The notes beneath the pieces were generated by a model. The model saw nothing but the letters and a program-made list of their open reading frames with translations, was not told where the DNA came from and searched no databases. A stretch of DNA of 64,000 nucleotides from JAUCQB01 sp964586235 (GTDB lineage: Bacteria > Planctomycetota > Phycisphaerae > UBA1845 > PWPN01), in the NCBI GenBank assembly GCA_964586235.1, contig CAZPIO010000005.1, positions 43,474 through 107,473 on the forward strand. The letters run 5' to 3'. Below are positions 8,564-17,432 of the stretch, in pieces (position 1 is the stretch's first letter; each line of letters starts with the position of its first letter). The position numbers and the translations under genes were made by a program.

Positions 8564-11206
8564 ATGCGTGGCGTCTTGTTGATCTTGATCGTCAGCCCGA
8601 TGATCGCGGCTGCAAGCCGCTCCTACAAAAGGATCGCGGTCGGAGACCGCTCCTACCGGGGAGCGGTGCGCGGAATCCTTTCGAGCGCGCTCGTTGGATG
8701 GCTCATGACGGGAACGGTGATTGCGGAAGGCGCGCCGCCGGTGAATCTGATGCCGGGGGTGAGTGAGGTTCAATGGGGAGAAGCGACAGCGGTCGACGGC
8801 GGTGGGATCATCGTGATATCGGAAAAGGCCGGCCCGCCCGAGCGCGCGGGTGCTGAGTTGCTGGCGCGGTATGTCAAGCGGCGATTCGGTCAGACGTGGG
8901 CGATTGAGGTTGGCACGGATGCTTCTTCAGGCACGGAGAAACGGAAAGAAACCGGCGGGATAAACCCGCCGGCTCGTCAAGATTCGGGGGTGCGGGTGTT
9001 GCTGGGGCTGCGGGGGACGTTTCCGGCACTTGAGCGGCTCTGCGCGGAACAGAAGCTGGTGGTACCCGAGCAAGCAGACGGCTATGCGCTGAAGGTCTGG
9101 CAGGACGGGGGGGTAATCACGGCGGTGGTGGCGGGGACGAACGGCCGCGGGGTGATCTACGGGCAGGACACGCTGTTTCAGTTGTTCAGGAAGCAGGCGG
9201 AGAAGCTGAGCGTTCAGAGGGCGACAATTCGCGACTGGCCGAGCATTGCGCTTCGCGGCCGGCCGCATCCGCATTACCAGTATTTTTTCAAGGCCGAGAA
9301 TTTCGACTGCATGATGAGCTCGCGGGTCAACTTCATCGATTTGCGGGACGGGATCTACGCGTTCGAGCCGGGAGCGAAGTTGAACAAGGAGGAGATGAGC
9401 AAGGTGATCAAGGATGCGCGGGATCGCGACCTGCGGGTTTACGCCGTGGTGAACTGCGGCGTTCCGGCCGAGCAGCAGGATGCGGTGATCGCGTTGTTCA
9501 AGGAGTTTCTCGATCTCGGGGCGAACGCCCTGTGGGCTTCGTTCGACGACAAGGGGCCGGGCGGCGACCCGAAGGAGATGGTGGCTCGGGTGCTGGCGCT
9601 GGGGCGGGAGCACGGCATCAGCGGGGACGGCATCGCTGTCACGCCGCCGAAGGGCGCTTACCAGACGGTCGATCACAAGTTCAACCGGGAGATCGTGGCC
9701 GTGCCGGGGATGGAGAAGGCGGTGTGGTATTTCACGAGCGTTCCGTGCGCGGAGGATGCGGCGGACGGTGAAGCGATCGGGCTTCGCGTGAAGCCTTCGT
9801 GGTGGCATAACTGGCCGCGACTGCCGCACCCGTCATTGCATTCGGCGGGCGGCTCTTACACGCCGGCCCTCAACCTGGCGGACGGCTGGAACCATCCCAA
9901 CGAGCGGGAATTGCGGGAGATGGGGCGCTACGTGCACGCGGTGATGCCGTGGGACGGCTGGCAGGGGCAGCAGCACTATCTCGTGCCGGTGATCGGTTGG
10001 TGGAGCTGGCGGCCGGAGCAGTACGATTTGAAGGCGATCCGGCGGCGGATCTACGACATGGTGTTCGGGCCAGGGCAGGTGGAGACGGCGGCGGCGTTCG
10101 ACGCGGCACTGAACGCGGTGCAGGATCGGTTCATGTACTGGGGGACTCACACAGACTATGCCCCTCAGTGCCCGCCACGATTGAAATCTCTGGAGGATCG
10201 CGGTCGGGTGCGCGGCGAGCTGGAAGTGCTGCAGCCCAAGCTGGCGGAACTGCGCGCGGGGGCCGAGTCCGCGTCGCTGCTGGAGCCGGGAACACTTCAG
10301 AAGGAATACCTGGAAGCGATGGACCGCGAGGTGCGGACTGGGCTGGCGGCGGCGCAGGCGCCGTATCCGGAGTATTGGTATCCAGAGCATCAGGACGCGG
10401 TCTTGAAGGCGATCTACGCCGGCGAGACGGCCAAAGCCGACGAACTCATCGCCGGCGTGCGGGGACGGGTCCTGGAAGAGGTGTCACAGGTCGCCAAACT
10501 GATCAACAGCCCGGGCATGACCGGCCAGTATGTCGAGTGGTGGACAAATCGGGCCAACGCGAATGCTGCCGCTATGCAGAAGCTGCTGGAGAAGCGGCAG
10601 GTCGAACTGGCGGAGCGCGTGGCCGAGTACAGCAAGACGGTGGCTCCGATCGGGCAGATGCTGTCGAATCTGAACGACCCGCCCATCCAGGTGGGAACGG
10701 GTGTGTGGCAGCGGCACAACCACGTGCTGGCGACTGTGCTGCCCGAGCCGCAGGAGACCTTCTGGGGTGACTGGATCGGCGGGATCCATGAGCATGATGG
10801 CATCCGCGTGGCGTGTTTTGCCCTGGCCAAGCACCTGCGGGTCAATGCGGGCGTGCATTCGGAACTGCCGGTGAACGTTCCGATTTCGGGGCGGCGGGAC
10901 CGGCTGGCGCTGGTGATTTACCTGGCGGACATCAACAAGGAGAGTTTCGGCTTCGGCGTTGCCAAGTGGCGGTGGTCGGGGTCACGGGCGATCCGGCTGT
11001 TGTGGGACGAGTGGGAGTTGTGGAGGGCCGATCTGGGGATCCCGCGGCTGCTGGGAGAATGGTTCGTTGTGCCGCTGCCGCCGCTTCCGGCCGATGTGAA
11101 GACCCTCTCGTTACGGCTGCGAGTCGAAGACTACTGGAGCGCCAAGAACAACCAGGAGATCGTGTACATCGGGCCGATTCGGCTGCTGGAACTCGATCGG
11201 GATTGA
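8564..11206 (+). CDS. Secreted beta-hexosaminidase-like hydrolase (GH20-type N-domain, GH84-like barrel)
   Basis: 880 residues from ATG 8564, preceded by GGAGGG. After the signal, residues ~80-235 resemble the GH20 N-terminal domain (GGIIVISEKAGPPERAGAELLARYVK... TNGRGVIYGQDTLFQL). The barrel follows, with an Asp-Asp pair (Asp328-Asp329, ASFDDKGPG) placed like the catalytic pair of GH84. The exact family is uncertain. The signal-peptide region contains two type A palindromic repeats (8604-8657) read in frame. Residues ~130-140 (GGINPPARQ) are encoded by a type B repeat. A GTG at 8666 (VRGILSSALVGW...) also has a plausible ribosome site and signal peptide and could be the original start. The DUF5107 gene follows after 59 bp. 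Confidence 0.75.
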   Translation: MRGVLLILIVSPMIAAASRSYKRIAVGDRSYRGAVRGILSSALVGWLMTGTVIAEGAPPVNLMPGVSEVQWGEATAVDGGGIIVISEKAGPPERAGAELLARYVKRRFGQTWAIEVGTDASSGTEKRKETGGINPPARQDSGVRVLLGLRGTFPALERLCAEQKLVVPEQADGYALKVWQDGGVITAVVAGTNGRGVIYGQDTLFQLFRKQAEKLSVQRATIRDWPSIALRGRPHPHYQYFFKAENFDCMMSSRVNFIDLRDGIYAFEPGAKLNKEEMSKVIKDARDRDLRVYAVVNCGVPAEQQDAVIALFKEFLDLGANALWASFDDKGPGGDPKEMVARVLALGREHGISGDGIAVTPPKGAYQTVDHKFNREIVAVPGMEKAVWYFTSVPCAEDAADGEAIGLRVKPSWWHNWPRLPHPSLHSAGGSYTPALNLADGWNHPNERELREMGRYVHAVMPWDGWQGQQHYLVPVIGWWSWRPEQYDLKAIRRRIYDMVFGPGQVETAAAFDAALNAVQDRFMYWGTHTDYAPQCPPRLKSLEDRGRVRGELEVLQPKLAELRAGAESASLLEPGTLQKEYLEAMDREVRTGLAAAQAPYPEYWYPEHQDAVLKAIYAGETAKADELIAGVRGRVLEEVSQVAKLINSPGMTGQYVEWWTNRANANAAAMQKLLEKRQVELAERVAEYSKTVAPIGQMLSNLNDPPIQVGTGVWQRHNHVLATVLPEPQETFWGDWIGGIHEHDGIRVACFALAKHLRVNAGVHSELPVNVPISGRRDRLALVIYLADINKESFGFGVAKWRWSGSRAIRLLWDEWELWRADLGIPRLLGEWFVVPLPPLPADVKTLSLRLRVEDYWSAKNNQEIVYIGPIRLLELDRD
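8604..8657. repeat. Two type A hairpin repeats within the signal-peptide coding region
   Basis: Two consecutive units: arms GCGGCT/AGCCGC then TCCTAC, and arms GCGGTC/GACCGC then TCCTAC. They are the same units as in the 5937-6131 cluster and keep the reading frame open. They separate two possible start codons of the hydrolase gene (8564 and 8666). Confidence 0.7.
8952..8981. repeat. Type B palindromic repeat inside a coding sequence
   Basis: Arms CCGGCGGG and CCCGCCGG around ATAAA, then CTCGTCAAG. It is nearly identical to the intergenic copies near 6028 and 6081 but is read in frame as ETGGINPPARQ within the hexosaminidase-like protein, between elements of its N-terminal domain. Confidence 0.75.
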
Positions 11207-11265
11207 GAGGCGTTCGTTCGGCCAAGTATCATCATCTTCGGTGTGCCGTGGGAGATGTTGCGAAG

Positions 11266-14200
11266 ATGCGTGTTTCGACGGTGTTGTGCGGCGTGGCAGC
11301 CATGCTGGCCGTGGGGCGGCCAGTGTGCGAAGGCGGCGAAGCCGAAGCGGTTTCCGCGGGGAACCGAGCGGACGTGCGGGTCTGGGAAGAGGCGATGGTC
11401 ATTCCGACCTACAAGGTCGGGCCGCCGGACCCCAATCCCATCTTCTACACGCGGGAATCCTACCAGGGAGCGCAGAAACGCGTCTATCCCTATCCACTGC
11501 AGGATCGGCTGACGCACGAACGCGAGGATCAGACCTACACCGCGCTGAACCTCGAGAACGAGTACATCCAGTTGACTGTCCTGCCGGAGATCGGCGGGCG
11601 GTTGTTTGCGGCGCGGGACAAGACCAACGGCTATGATTTCTTCTACCGCCAGCACGTGATCAAGCCTGCACTGATCGGCATGCTCGGGGCGTGGATTTCC
11701 GGGGGCGTCGAGTGGTGTGCGTTTCATCACCACCGGAACACCACGTTCATGACGGTGGACTACCGCCTGGCGGAGAACCCCGACGGCAGCCGGACCATCT
11801 GGTTCGGGGAGATCGAGCGACGCCACCGGATGAAGTGGCTCATCGGGCTGACGCTGCGGCCGGGCAAGTCATACATCGAGACGACGGTCAAGCTGTTCAA
11901 CCGCACGCCGCAGCCGCACTCGATCCTTTACTGGGCAAACGTGGCGGTTCACGTGAACAACGATTACCAGGTGATCTTTCCGCCGAGCGTGCAGGTTGCC
12001 ACCCACCACTCGAAGCTTGATTTCACCTATTGGCCGATAGCGCAGGGCCGGTACCTGGGGCACGACTATACAGGCGTGGATCTGAGCTGGTTCAAGAACA
12101 TGCCCAGCCCGAACTCCTTCTTCGCGTGGGAGCTGAAGGACAATTTCATGGGCGGGTATGACCACGGGCGGGATGCGGGAGTGGTTCATGTCGGCGACCA
12201 CCACGTTGTCTGCGGGGCCAAGCTGTGGGAGTGGGGCACGGGTGCGTCGGGCAAGCTGTGGGACAGCATCCTGACCGACAGCGACGGGCCTTACGTCGAA
12301 CTGATGGTCGGGGCGTGGTCGGACAATCAACCGGACTACAGTTGGATCAAGCCGGGCGAGACCAAGGTTTTCACGCAGTATTGGTACCCGGTTCGCGGCA
12401 TCGGCGGGTTCAAGAACGCCAACCTGAACGGGGCGGTGAACCTGGAGCTTCGCTCGGAAAACGTGGCGGCGTTCGGGTTCCATGCAACCGAGAGGCAACC
12501 GAACGCAAAGGCAACGCTGACGGCCGGCGACAAGGTCGTCTTTGAACAGACCATCAATATCAGTCCCGAGCATCCATTCAGGAAAGAGGTGGCGGTGCCC
12601 GCTGGCACTGAGGCGAGCGATCTGCGGGTCGCGCTGCTCGGAGCAGACGGAGAGGAGCTGATCGCGTACGGGCCGGTCGATCGCGAACCGGTGAAGGAGT
12701 TGCCGAGGAAGGTGGAGCCTCCGCCCAAGCCACGGGACATTCCATTTGTCGAGGAGTTGTATCTCACCGGTCTGCGCGTGGAGCAGATTCACAACCCTGC
12801 GGTGAACCCGGAAGACTATTACCAGGAGGCGCTGAAGCGCGATCCGGGCGATTCACGCTGCAACACCATGCTCGGCATGCGTTTGAACAAGCGCGGGTTG
12901 TACGCCCAGGCCGAGGGGTATTTGCGAAAAGCGATCGAGCGGATTTCGGCCGAATACACACGGCCGGGCAACACGGAGGCGCATTACCAGTTGGGCCTGG
13001 CGCTGCGAGGGCAGGCGCGATTCGACGAGGCTTACGATCAGTTTCACCGAGCTTCGTGGGATCAGGCATTTCACTCGGCCGCGTACCAACAACTGGCCGA
13101 GCTTTCGTGCCGCAAGGGCGACTATGCTCGGGCGCTGGATCAGACTGATCAGTGCCTGTCGACGAACATGCTGAACAACAAGGCCCGAAGCATTCGGGCG
13201 ATGATCCTGCGGAAGACGGGCAGATACGAGGAAGCGAAGGCCGTGACGGCCGCCGTCCTGCCCGACGATCCACTCGACTTCCTGGCTGGCAACGAGATGT
13301 ATTTGGTGCTGTCGGCCATGAAAGCCCCGGAGGTGGCGTCATCCGCGCTGGCGGACTTGAATCGGGCGATGCGCGGCGAGGTGCAGTCATACATGGAGCT
13401 GGCAGCCGATTACATGAGCTGCGGAGCATGGGACGAGGCCATCGAAGTGCTCCAACGGCCGATCGAGGCGAAGACGCCGTTCGCAGCAGAGTATCCACTG
13501 GTTCATTATTTCCTGGGCTATCTCCAGAAGCAGAAAGCCAACGCGGACGCCGCACAGGCGTGCTACGCGCGAGCCACCTCGAAGCCGAGTGACTTCTGTT
13601 TCCCCTTCCGGCTCGAAACGGCGGATGTCTTGAAGGCGGCGATCCGAGCTGCGCCCGCGGATGCGCGGGCTTATTATTACCTGGGCAACTTGCTGTTCGA
13701 GATTCAGCCGGACGAGGCGATTGCCTGTTGGGAGAAGTCCAGGTCGCTCGATGACGGTTTCGGGATGGTCGGCCGCAACCTGGGATGGGCCTATCGGCGG
13801 GTGAAGAACGACGTGGCCAAGGCCATTGACTGTTACGAGAAAGCGATCGCCCGGAATCGGTCAGATCCACGCTGGCACTTCGAGCTGGACGTGCTCTATG
13901 AGATCGGCAACGCGGAGCCCGAGCGGCGCATGGCCATGCTGGAGAAGAACCACGACGTTGTCGGCCGCAGCCAGGACAGTCTTCTTCGCGAGATCAGGGT
14001 TCTTGTGCTGGTCGGGCGGTACGATCAGGCGATCGATTATCTGGCCAGCAACCGCTTCCACGCCCGCGAGGGCTCCGAGGGCATCTACGACGTGTACATG
14101 GATGCGCACCTGCTTCGGGGACTGGCACATATGAAGGCCGGCAGGTTTGCCGAGGCCCTGGTCGAGTTCCAGAAGGCATCGGAAACACCGGAGAACCTCG

Positions 14201-14640
14201 CGGCGCCGAAGAACAGCCGGCGCGCGTCGGAAATCAGCTACTACACCGGCAAGGCCTGGGAGGGCCTGGGCGACACGACCAAGGCCGCTAGCTTTTTCAA
14301 GCAGGGCGCGGGCCAGCCGGGCACGGGGGTCTGGCCGGCAACGCGATACTGCCACGCGTTGTGCCTGATGAAGCAGGGTGACACGGCCGGGGCGGAGAAG
14401 GTGTTTGACGATTTGATCGAGGCGGGGCGGAAGCGGCTTGCGTCTGTCGAGCCGGTGGACTTCTTCGCGAAGTTCGGCGAGCGGCAGACGGAGAGCGCCC
14501 GGGCCGCCGATGCTCATTTCGCGATCGGGCTGGGCCTGCTGGGCAAAGGCCAGGCGGAACAGGCCGGGGAGGAATTCGCCCAGGCGGTCGAGATGGACAA
14601 GAGCCACGTGTGGGCGAGGTTCTATGCGAACGGCAGGTGA
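11266..14640 (+). CDS. Secreted DUF5107 protein with tetratricopeptide repeats
   Basis: 1124 residues, starting at an ATG after GGGAG, with an N-terminal export signal. Residues ~45-345 match DUF5107, a galactose-mutarotase-like beta-sandwich (YPLQDRLTHEREDQTYTALN..., LTVLPEIGGRLFAARDKTNG, GGVEWCAFHHH). From ~500 to the end there are many TPR units (YYQEALKRDPGDSRCNTMLG, AHYQLGLALRGQARFDEAY, ARAYYYLGNLLFE). It directly follows the hexosaminidase-like gene with 59 bp between them, so cotranscription is likely. Family members occur in carbohydrate-utilisation loci; the specific function is unknown. Confidence 0.85.
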   Translation: MRVSTVLCGVAAMLAVGRPVCEGGEAEAVSAGNRADVRVWEEAMVIPTYKVGPPDPNPIFYTRESYQGAQKRVYPYPLQDRLTHEREDQTYTALNLENEYIQLTVLPEIGGRLFAARDKTNGYDFFYRQHVIKPALIGMLGAWISGGVEWCAFHHHRNTTFMTVDYRLAENPDGSRTIWFGEIERRHRMKWLIGLTLRPGKSYIETTVKLFNRTPQPHSILYWANVAVHVNNDYQVIFPPSVQVATHHSKLDFTYWPIAQGRYLGHDYTGVDLSWFKNMPSPNSFFAWELKDNFMGGYDHGRDAGVVHVGDHHVVCGAKLWEWGTGASGKLWDSILTDSDGPYVELMVGAWSDNQPDYSWIKPGETKVFTQYWYPVRGIGGFKNANLNGAVNLELRSENVAAFGFHATERQPNAKATLTAGDKVVFEQTINISPEHPFRKEVAVPAGTEASDLRVALLGADGEELIAYGPVDREPVKELPRKVEPPPKPRDIPFVEELYLTGLRVEQIHNPAVNPEDYYQEALKRDPGDSRCNTMLGMRLNKRGLYAQAEGYLRKAIERISAEYTRPGNTEAHYQLGLALRGQARFDEAYDQFHRASWDQAFHSAAYQQLAELSCRKGDYARALDQTDQCLSTNMLNNKARSIRAMILRKTGRYEEAKAVTAAVLPDDPLDFLAGNEMYLVLSAMKAPEVASSALADLNRAMRGEVQSYMELAADYMSCGAWDEAIEVLQRPIEAKTPFAAEYPLVHYFLGYLQKQKANADAAQACYARATSKPSDFCFPFRLETADVLKAAIRAAPADARAYYYLGNLLFEIQPDEAIACWEKSRSLDDGFGMVGRNLGWAYRRVKNDVAKAIDCYEKAIARNRSDPRWHFELDVLYEIGNAEPERRMAMLEKNHDVVGRSQDSLLREIRVLVLVGRYDQAIDYLASNRFHAREGSEGIYDVYMDAHLLRGLAHMKAGRFAEALVEFQKASETPENLAAPKNSRRASEISYYTGKAWEGLGDTTKAASFFKQGAGQPGTGVWPATRYCHALCLMKQGDTAGAEKVFDDLIEAGRKRLASVEPVDFFAKFGERQTESARAADAHFAIGLGLLGKGQAEQAGEEFAQAVEMDKSHVWARFYANGR

Positions 14641-15069
14641 GAAGAAGGATGAAGGCGGAAGGATGAAGGCTGAGTCAAGGCAGGGCGGGACGATGAGTGC
14701 ACAATGGCCCAACGCGAATGGCGTGGCCAGGGTCACGAGATAGGTCCAGGAGAACATGCCGGCGTTGGCCCCGATCGATCAAGTCCGCCATCGGTGGGCT
14801 TGGGCATGTCATCTCGCGGGAACGGCTGCGGCTCCTATAAACGCTATAAGATCTTAATTTGAAAAGACTTGCAACGCTAATGCCGGTCCGAGAATCGGAC
14901 GATGTTAGCGGAATATGGGGCCGTGTACCGCGTTGAAAGGCGAAGGTCAGGCGGGCATCCGTCTGTCGTAACGGACACTGGGATATTCTTATAATATGGG
15001 TACATGCCCTATGTACGGGCGTTGTGCGCGGACTCCATCGGGTGGATGCATTCATCGGGGAGGCTTCCT
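14641..15069. other. Intergenic region with a possible -10 element
   Basis: 429 bp without a supported gene. It is more AT-rich than its surroundings near 14830-14880. TATAAT occurs at 14990-14995, about 75 bp before the next gene, but no good -35 hexamer lies at 16-18 bp. No terminator hairpin with a T-run is seen after the DUF5107 gene. Confidence 0.4.
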
Positions 15070-17280
15070 ATGCGACGTTACACAATTCTGATCCTGAGCG
15101 GTCTGGTGCTCGCCATCAGCGGGGCGAACTGCCTGGACATTCTGAATCGGAACAAACAGCGTACTGCGACGCTCAAGAGCTTCTCTTCAGGCGAAGAGCT
15201 GCGGAGCTATTTTGCCGATCAGGCCAAGGCGTGGATGCGGAATTCGCGCGGGCCGGTACCTGTCTTCGGGGGCTTTCCTTCAGCCCCGTCGGGCTCTCAG
15301 AACATGGTGGACGACGCGACAGGCGGAGCCGAGGGTGGGGCCCCGGATGGGGCGGCCGACTACTCTGGGACCAATATCCAGGAGGCCGGCGTCGACGAGA
15401 GTGACCTCGTAAAGAACGACGGCAGCTATATTTACGTTCTCGACGGCAATGTCGTTCATATCGCTGGGGCCTCGCCGCTGGTCGAGATTGCGAGCGTGCC
15501 GCTCGAATCCTACGGGGACTCGCTCTACCTGTACGGTGACAAACTGATTGCCCTGTCGCAGGAGTGGATCTGGTATCCGATGCCGCTGATGATGGACACG
15601 GTAACCACGGACGCACGAGGCACGGTTGGGGCAGCCGAGGCGAGCGAGCCGCCGATGGGCACCGAGGGCAGCGGCGGCACTTCAGACGGATCCGAGGGTG
15701 AGATCGTCCCCGGCGAGGCCGTCCCGGGCGATGACGGCGGAGGCGGCACGGGCAGCGGAAGCAGCGATCCGGACAGCGGTGTCCAGGACGACGAGATCAT
15801 CGGCGGGCCCTGGAACGACGGCAGCCAGGTGCTGGTCACGTTCATCGACGTCACTGACCCGGCGAACCCGGCGGTGGAGGCCAAGGTGCGGCTGGAGGGC
15901 TCGCTGGTATCGAGCCGGATGATCGGCAGTAAACTGCATGTGGTTCTGACGACCACGCCGCGTATTCCGAGCGATATCTGGCTGCCCCTGCAGCTCGACC
16001 AGATTACCCTTGAAGAGTGGCTGCCGGATTACGAGGTGGTGGATGCCGGTGGCACGAAGCGGTCGGGCGACATTGTGGGCTGGGAGGACATCTCGCGGCC
16101 GGACGACCCGCAGGGCTATGGTCTGACCAACATCGTGACCATCGATGCGGACAGCCCCACCGCCGAGCCGGTCAGCACCGGTATCGTGGCCGACGCGGGG
16201 ACGATCTACGCCAGCACCGCCGCTCTTTACGTGACCGACACGCAGTATGACTGGTCGGGCTTCTGGACGGTGGCGAGGACGGACACCGAGATCCACAAGC
16301 TGCGTTTCACGGAAACCGGCACGGAGTACGCCGGCAGCGGCCTGGTGCCCGGGCGCCCGCTCAATCAGTACTCGCTGGGTGAAAACGATGGTTATCTGCG
16401 CATCGCAACGACCGAGGATGACTTCAGCGGCATTAGCGGCTCGACGAACAATGTGTACGTTCTGACGGAGAGCGGTGAGGGCCTGGAGATCGTCGGGAGC
16501 GTCGAGGACATCGGCAAGGGGGAAACGATCTACGCCGCCCGGTTCGTGGGGGACCGCGGTTTCGTGGTCACCTTCCGGCGCACCGACCCTCTGTTTGTCA
16601 TCGACCTGAGCAACCCGACGTCGCCGCGAATGGCCGGCGAGCTGGTGTCTCCGGGCTACTCGGACCACATCCAGTTGCTCGACGAAGACCACCTGCTGAC
16701 GATCGGCAAGGATGCCACGGCGGACGGCGACTTCGCGTGGATCAACGGTGTACAACTGTCCATCTTCGATGTCAGCGACATGGAGAACCCGCAGTTGGCC
16801 CATCGGGAGATCATCGGCGGGCGCGGGACCAACAGCGAGGCGAACTACAACCCGAAGGCGTTCAACTATTTCAAGCCGAACGGCGTGGACTACGGTCTGC
16901 TGGCCTTCCCGATCGACGTTTATGATGCGGGCACTTCGGGCAACCCATGGTCTTACGGCGAATGGAAATTCAGCGGGCTGATGGTTTACCGGGTCACCAC
17001 GACGAGCGGCTTCGAGTATCTCGGCGGTATCTCGTCGGTGGACACCAGCGCCACCAACGGGTGCTACTGGGGCTACTACGGCGGATTCACCCGCGGGGTG
17101 TTCATGAGCGGGAACGTCTACTCGGTGACGCCGAACGCGGTAAAGCAGGCCCCGATCAGCGAGAATCTGCTGGTGACCGCGGAGATGGAGTTCGCCGGTG
17201 CTGATCCGGCCTACGACTACTGCGGCGGCTGGATCGAGCCGATGGTGTTGCTCCCGGAGGACGCGGTGGATCTTCGGTGA
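15070..17280 (+). CDS. Secreted beta-propeller-domain protein (COG4880/Beta_propel family)
   Basis: 736 residues. The start was chosen at 15070 for GGGGAGG upstream and the signal peptide that follows (ending ...AISGANC, a non-canonical lipobox). The diagnostic NIQEAGVDESDLVKNDGSYI motif lies near residues 100-120, followed by blades such as VTFIDVTDPANPAVEAKVRL and LFVIDLSNPTSPRMAGELV. A Gly/Ser/acidic low-complexity insert sits at ~180-250. The family is extracytoplasmic; its role is unknown. It converges with bamA. Confidence 0.85.
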   Translation: MRRYTILILSGLVLAISGANCLDILNRNKQRTATLKSFSSGEELRSYFADQAKAWMRNSRGPVPVFGGFPSAPSGSQNMVDDATGGAEGGAPDGAADYSGTNIQEAGVDESDLVKNDGSYIYVLDGNVVHIAGASPLVEIASVPLESYGDSLYLYGDKLIALSQEWIWYPMPLMMDTVTTDARGTVGAAEASEPPMGTEGSGGTSDGSEGEIVPGEAVPGDDGGGGTGSGSSDPDSGVQDDEIIGGPWNDGSQVLVTFIDVTDPANPAVEAKVRLEGSLVSSRMIGSKLHVVLTTTPRIPSDIWLPLQLDQITLEEWLPDYEVVDAGGTKRSGDIVGWEDISRPDDPQGYGLTNIVTIDADSPTAEPVSTGIVADAGTIYASTAALYVTDTQYDWSGFWTVARTDTEIHKLRFTETGTEYAGSGLVPGRPLNQYSLGENDGYLRIATTEDDFSGISGSTNNVYVLTESGEGLEIVGSVEDIGKGETIYAARFVGDRGFVVTFRRTDPLFVIDLSNPTSPRMAGELVSPGYSDHIQLLDEDHLLTIGKDATADGDFAWINGVQLSIFDVSDMENPQLAHREIIGGRGTNSEANYNPKAFNYFKPNGVDYGLLAFPIDVYDAGTSGNPWSYGEWKFSGLMVYRVTTTSGFEYLGGISSVDTSATNGCYWGYYGGFTRGVFMSGNVYSVTPNAVKQAPISENLLVTAEMEFAGADPAYDYCGGWIEPMVLLPEDAVDLR

Positions 17281-17287
17281 AGATGGG

Positions 17288-17405
17288 AATCGCGAGCCGA
17301 GGTTGAAGAAGAAGCTGGGCCGCCCATTCCGGAGCTTGCACGCTTCGAGGAACAGCAGACATGGCGGCGCCCCGATTTCATCGGGGCCTGGCCATGCCAC
17401 CTTGA
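17288..17405. repeat. Dispersed repeats (families E and G) between convergent genes
   Basis: 17288-17330 resembles 25524-25566 (both begin AATCGCGAGCC and end CTGGGCC-CCCATTC). 17360-17405 carries CATGGCGGCG, a short stem CCCCGAT/ATCGGGG and TGGCCATGCCACC; the same outer parts around a different palindromic core occur at 20930-20969. I see no T-rich terminator tail. Confidence 0.55.
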
Positions 17406-17432
17406 AGTGGCAAGAGTGCCGGTCAGGCAATC

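Noticed and set aside
10813..11265. Upstream extension of the DUF5107 gene
   Set aside because: It overlaps the end of the hydrolase gene. The signal peptide and ribosome site place the start at 11266.
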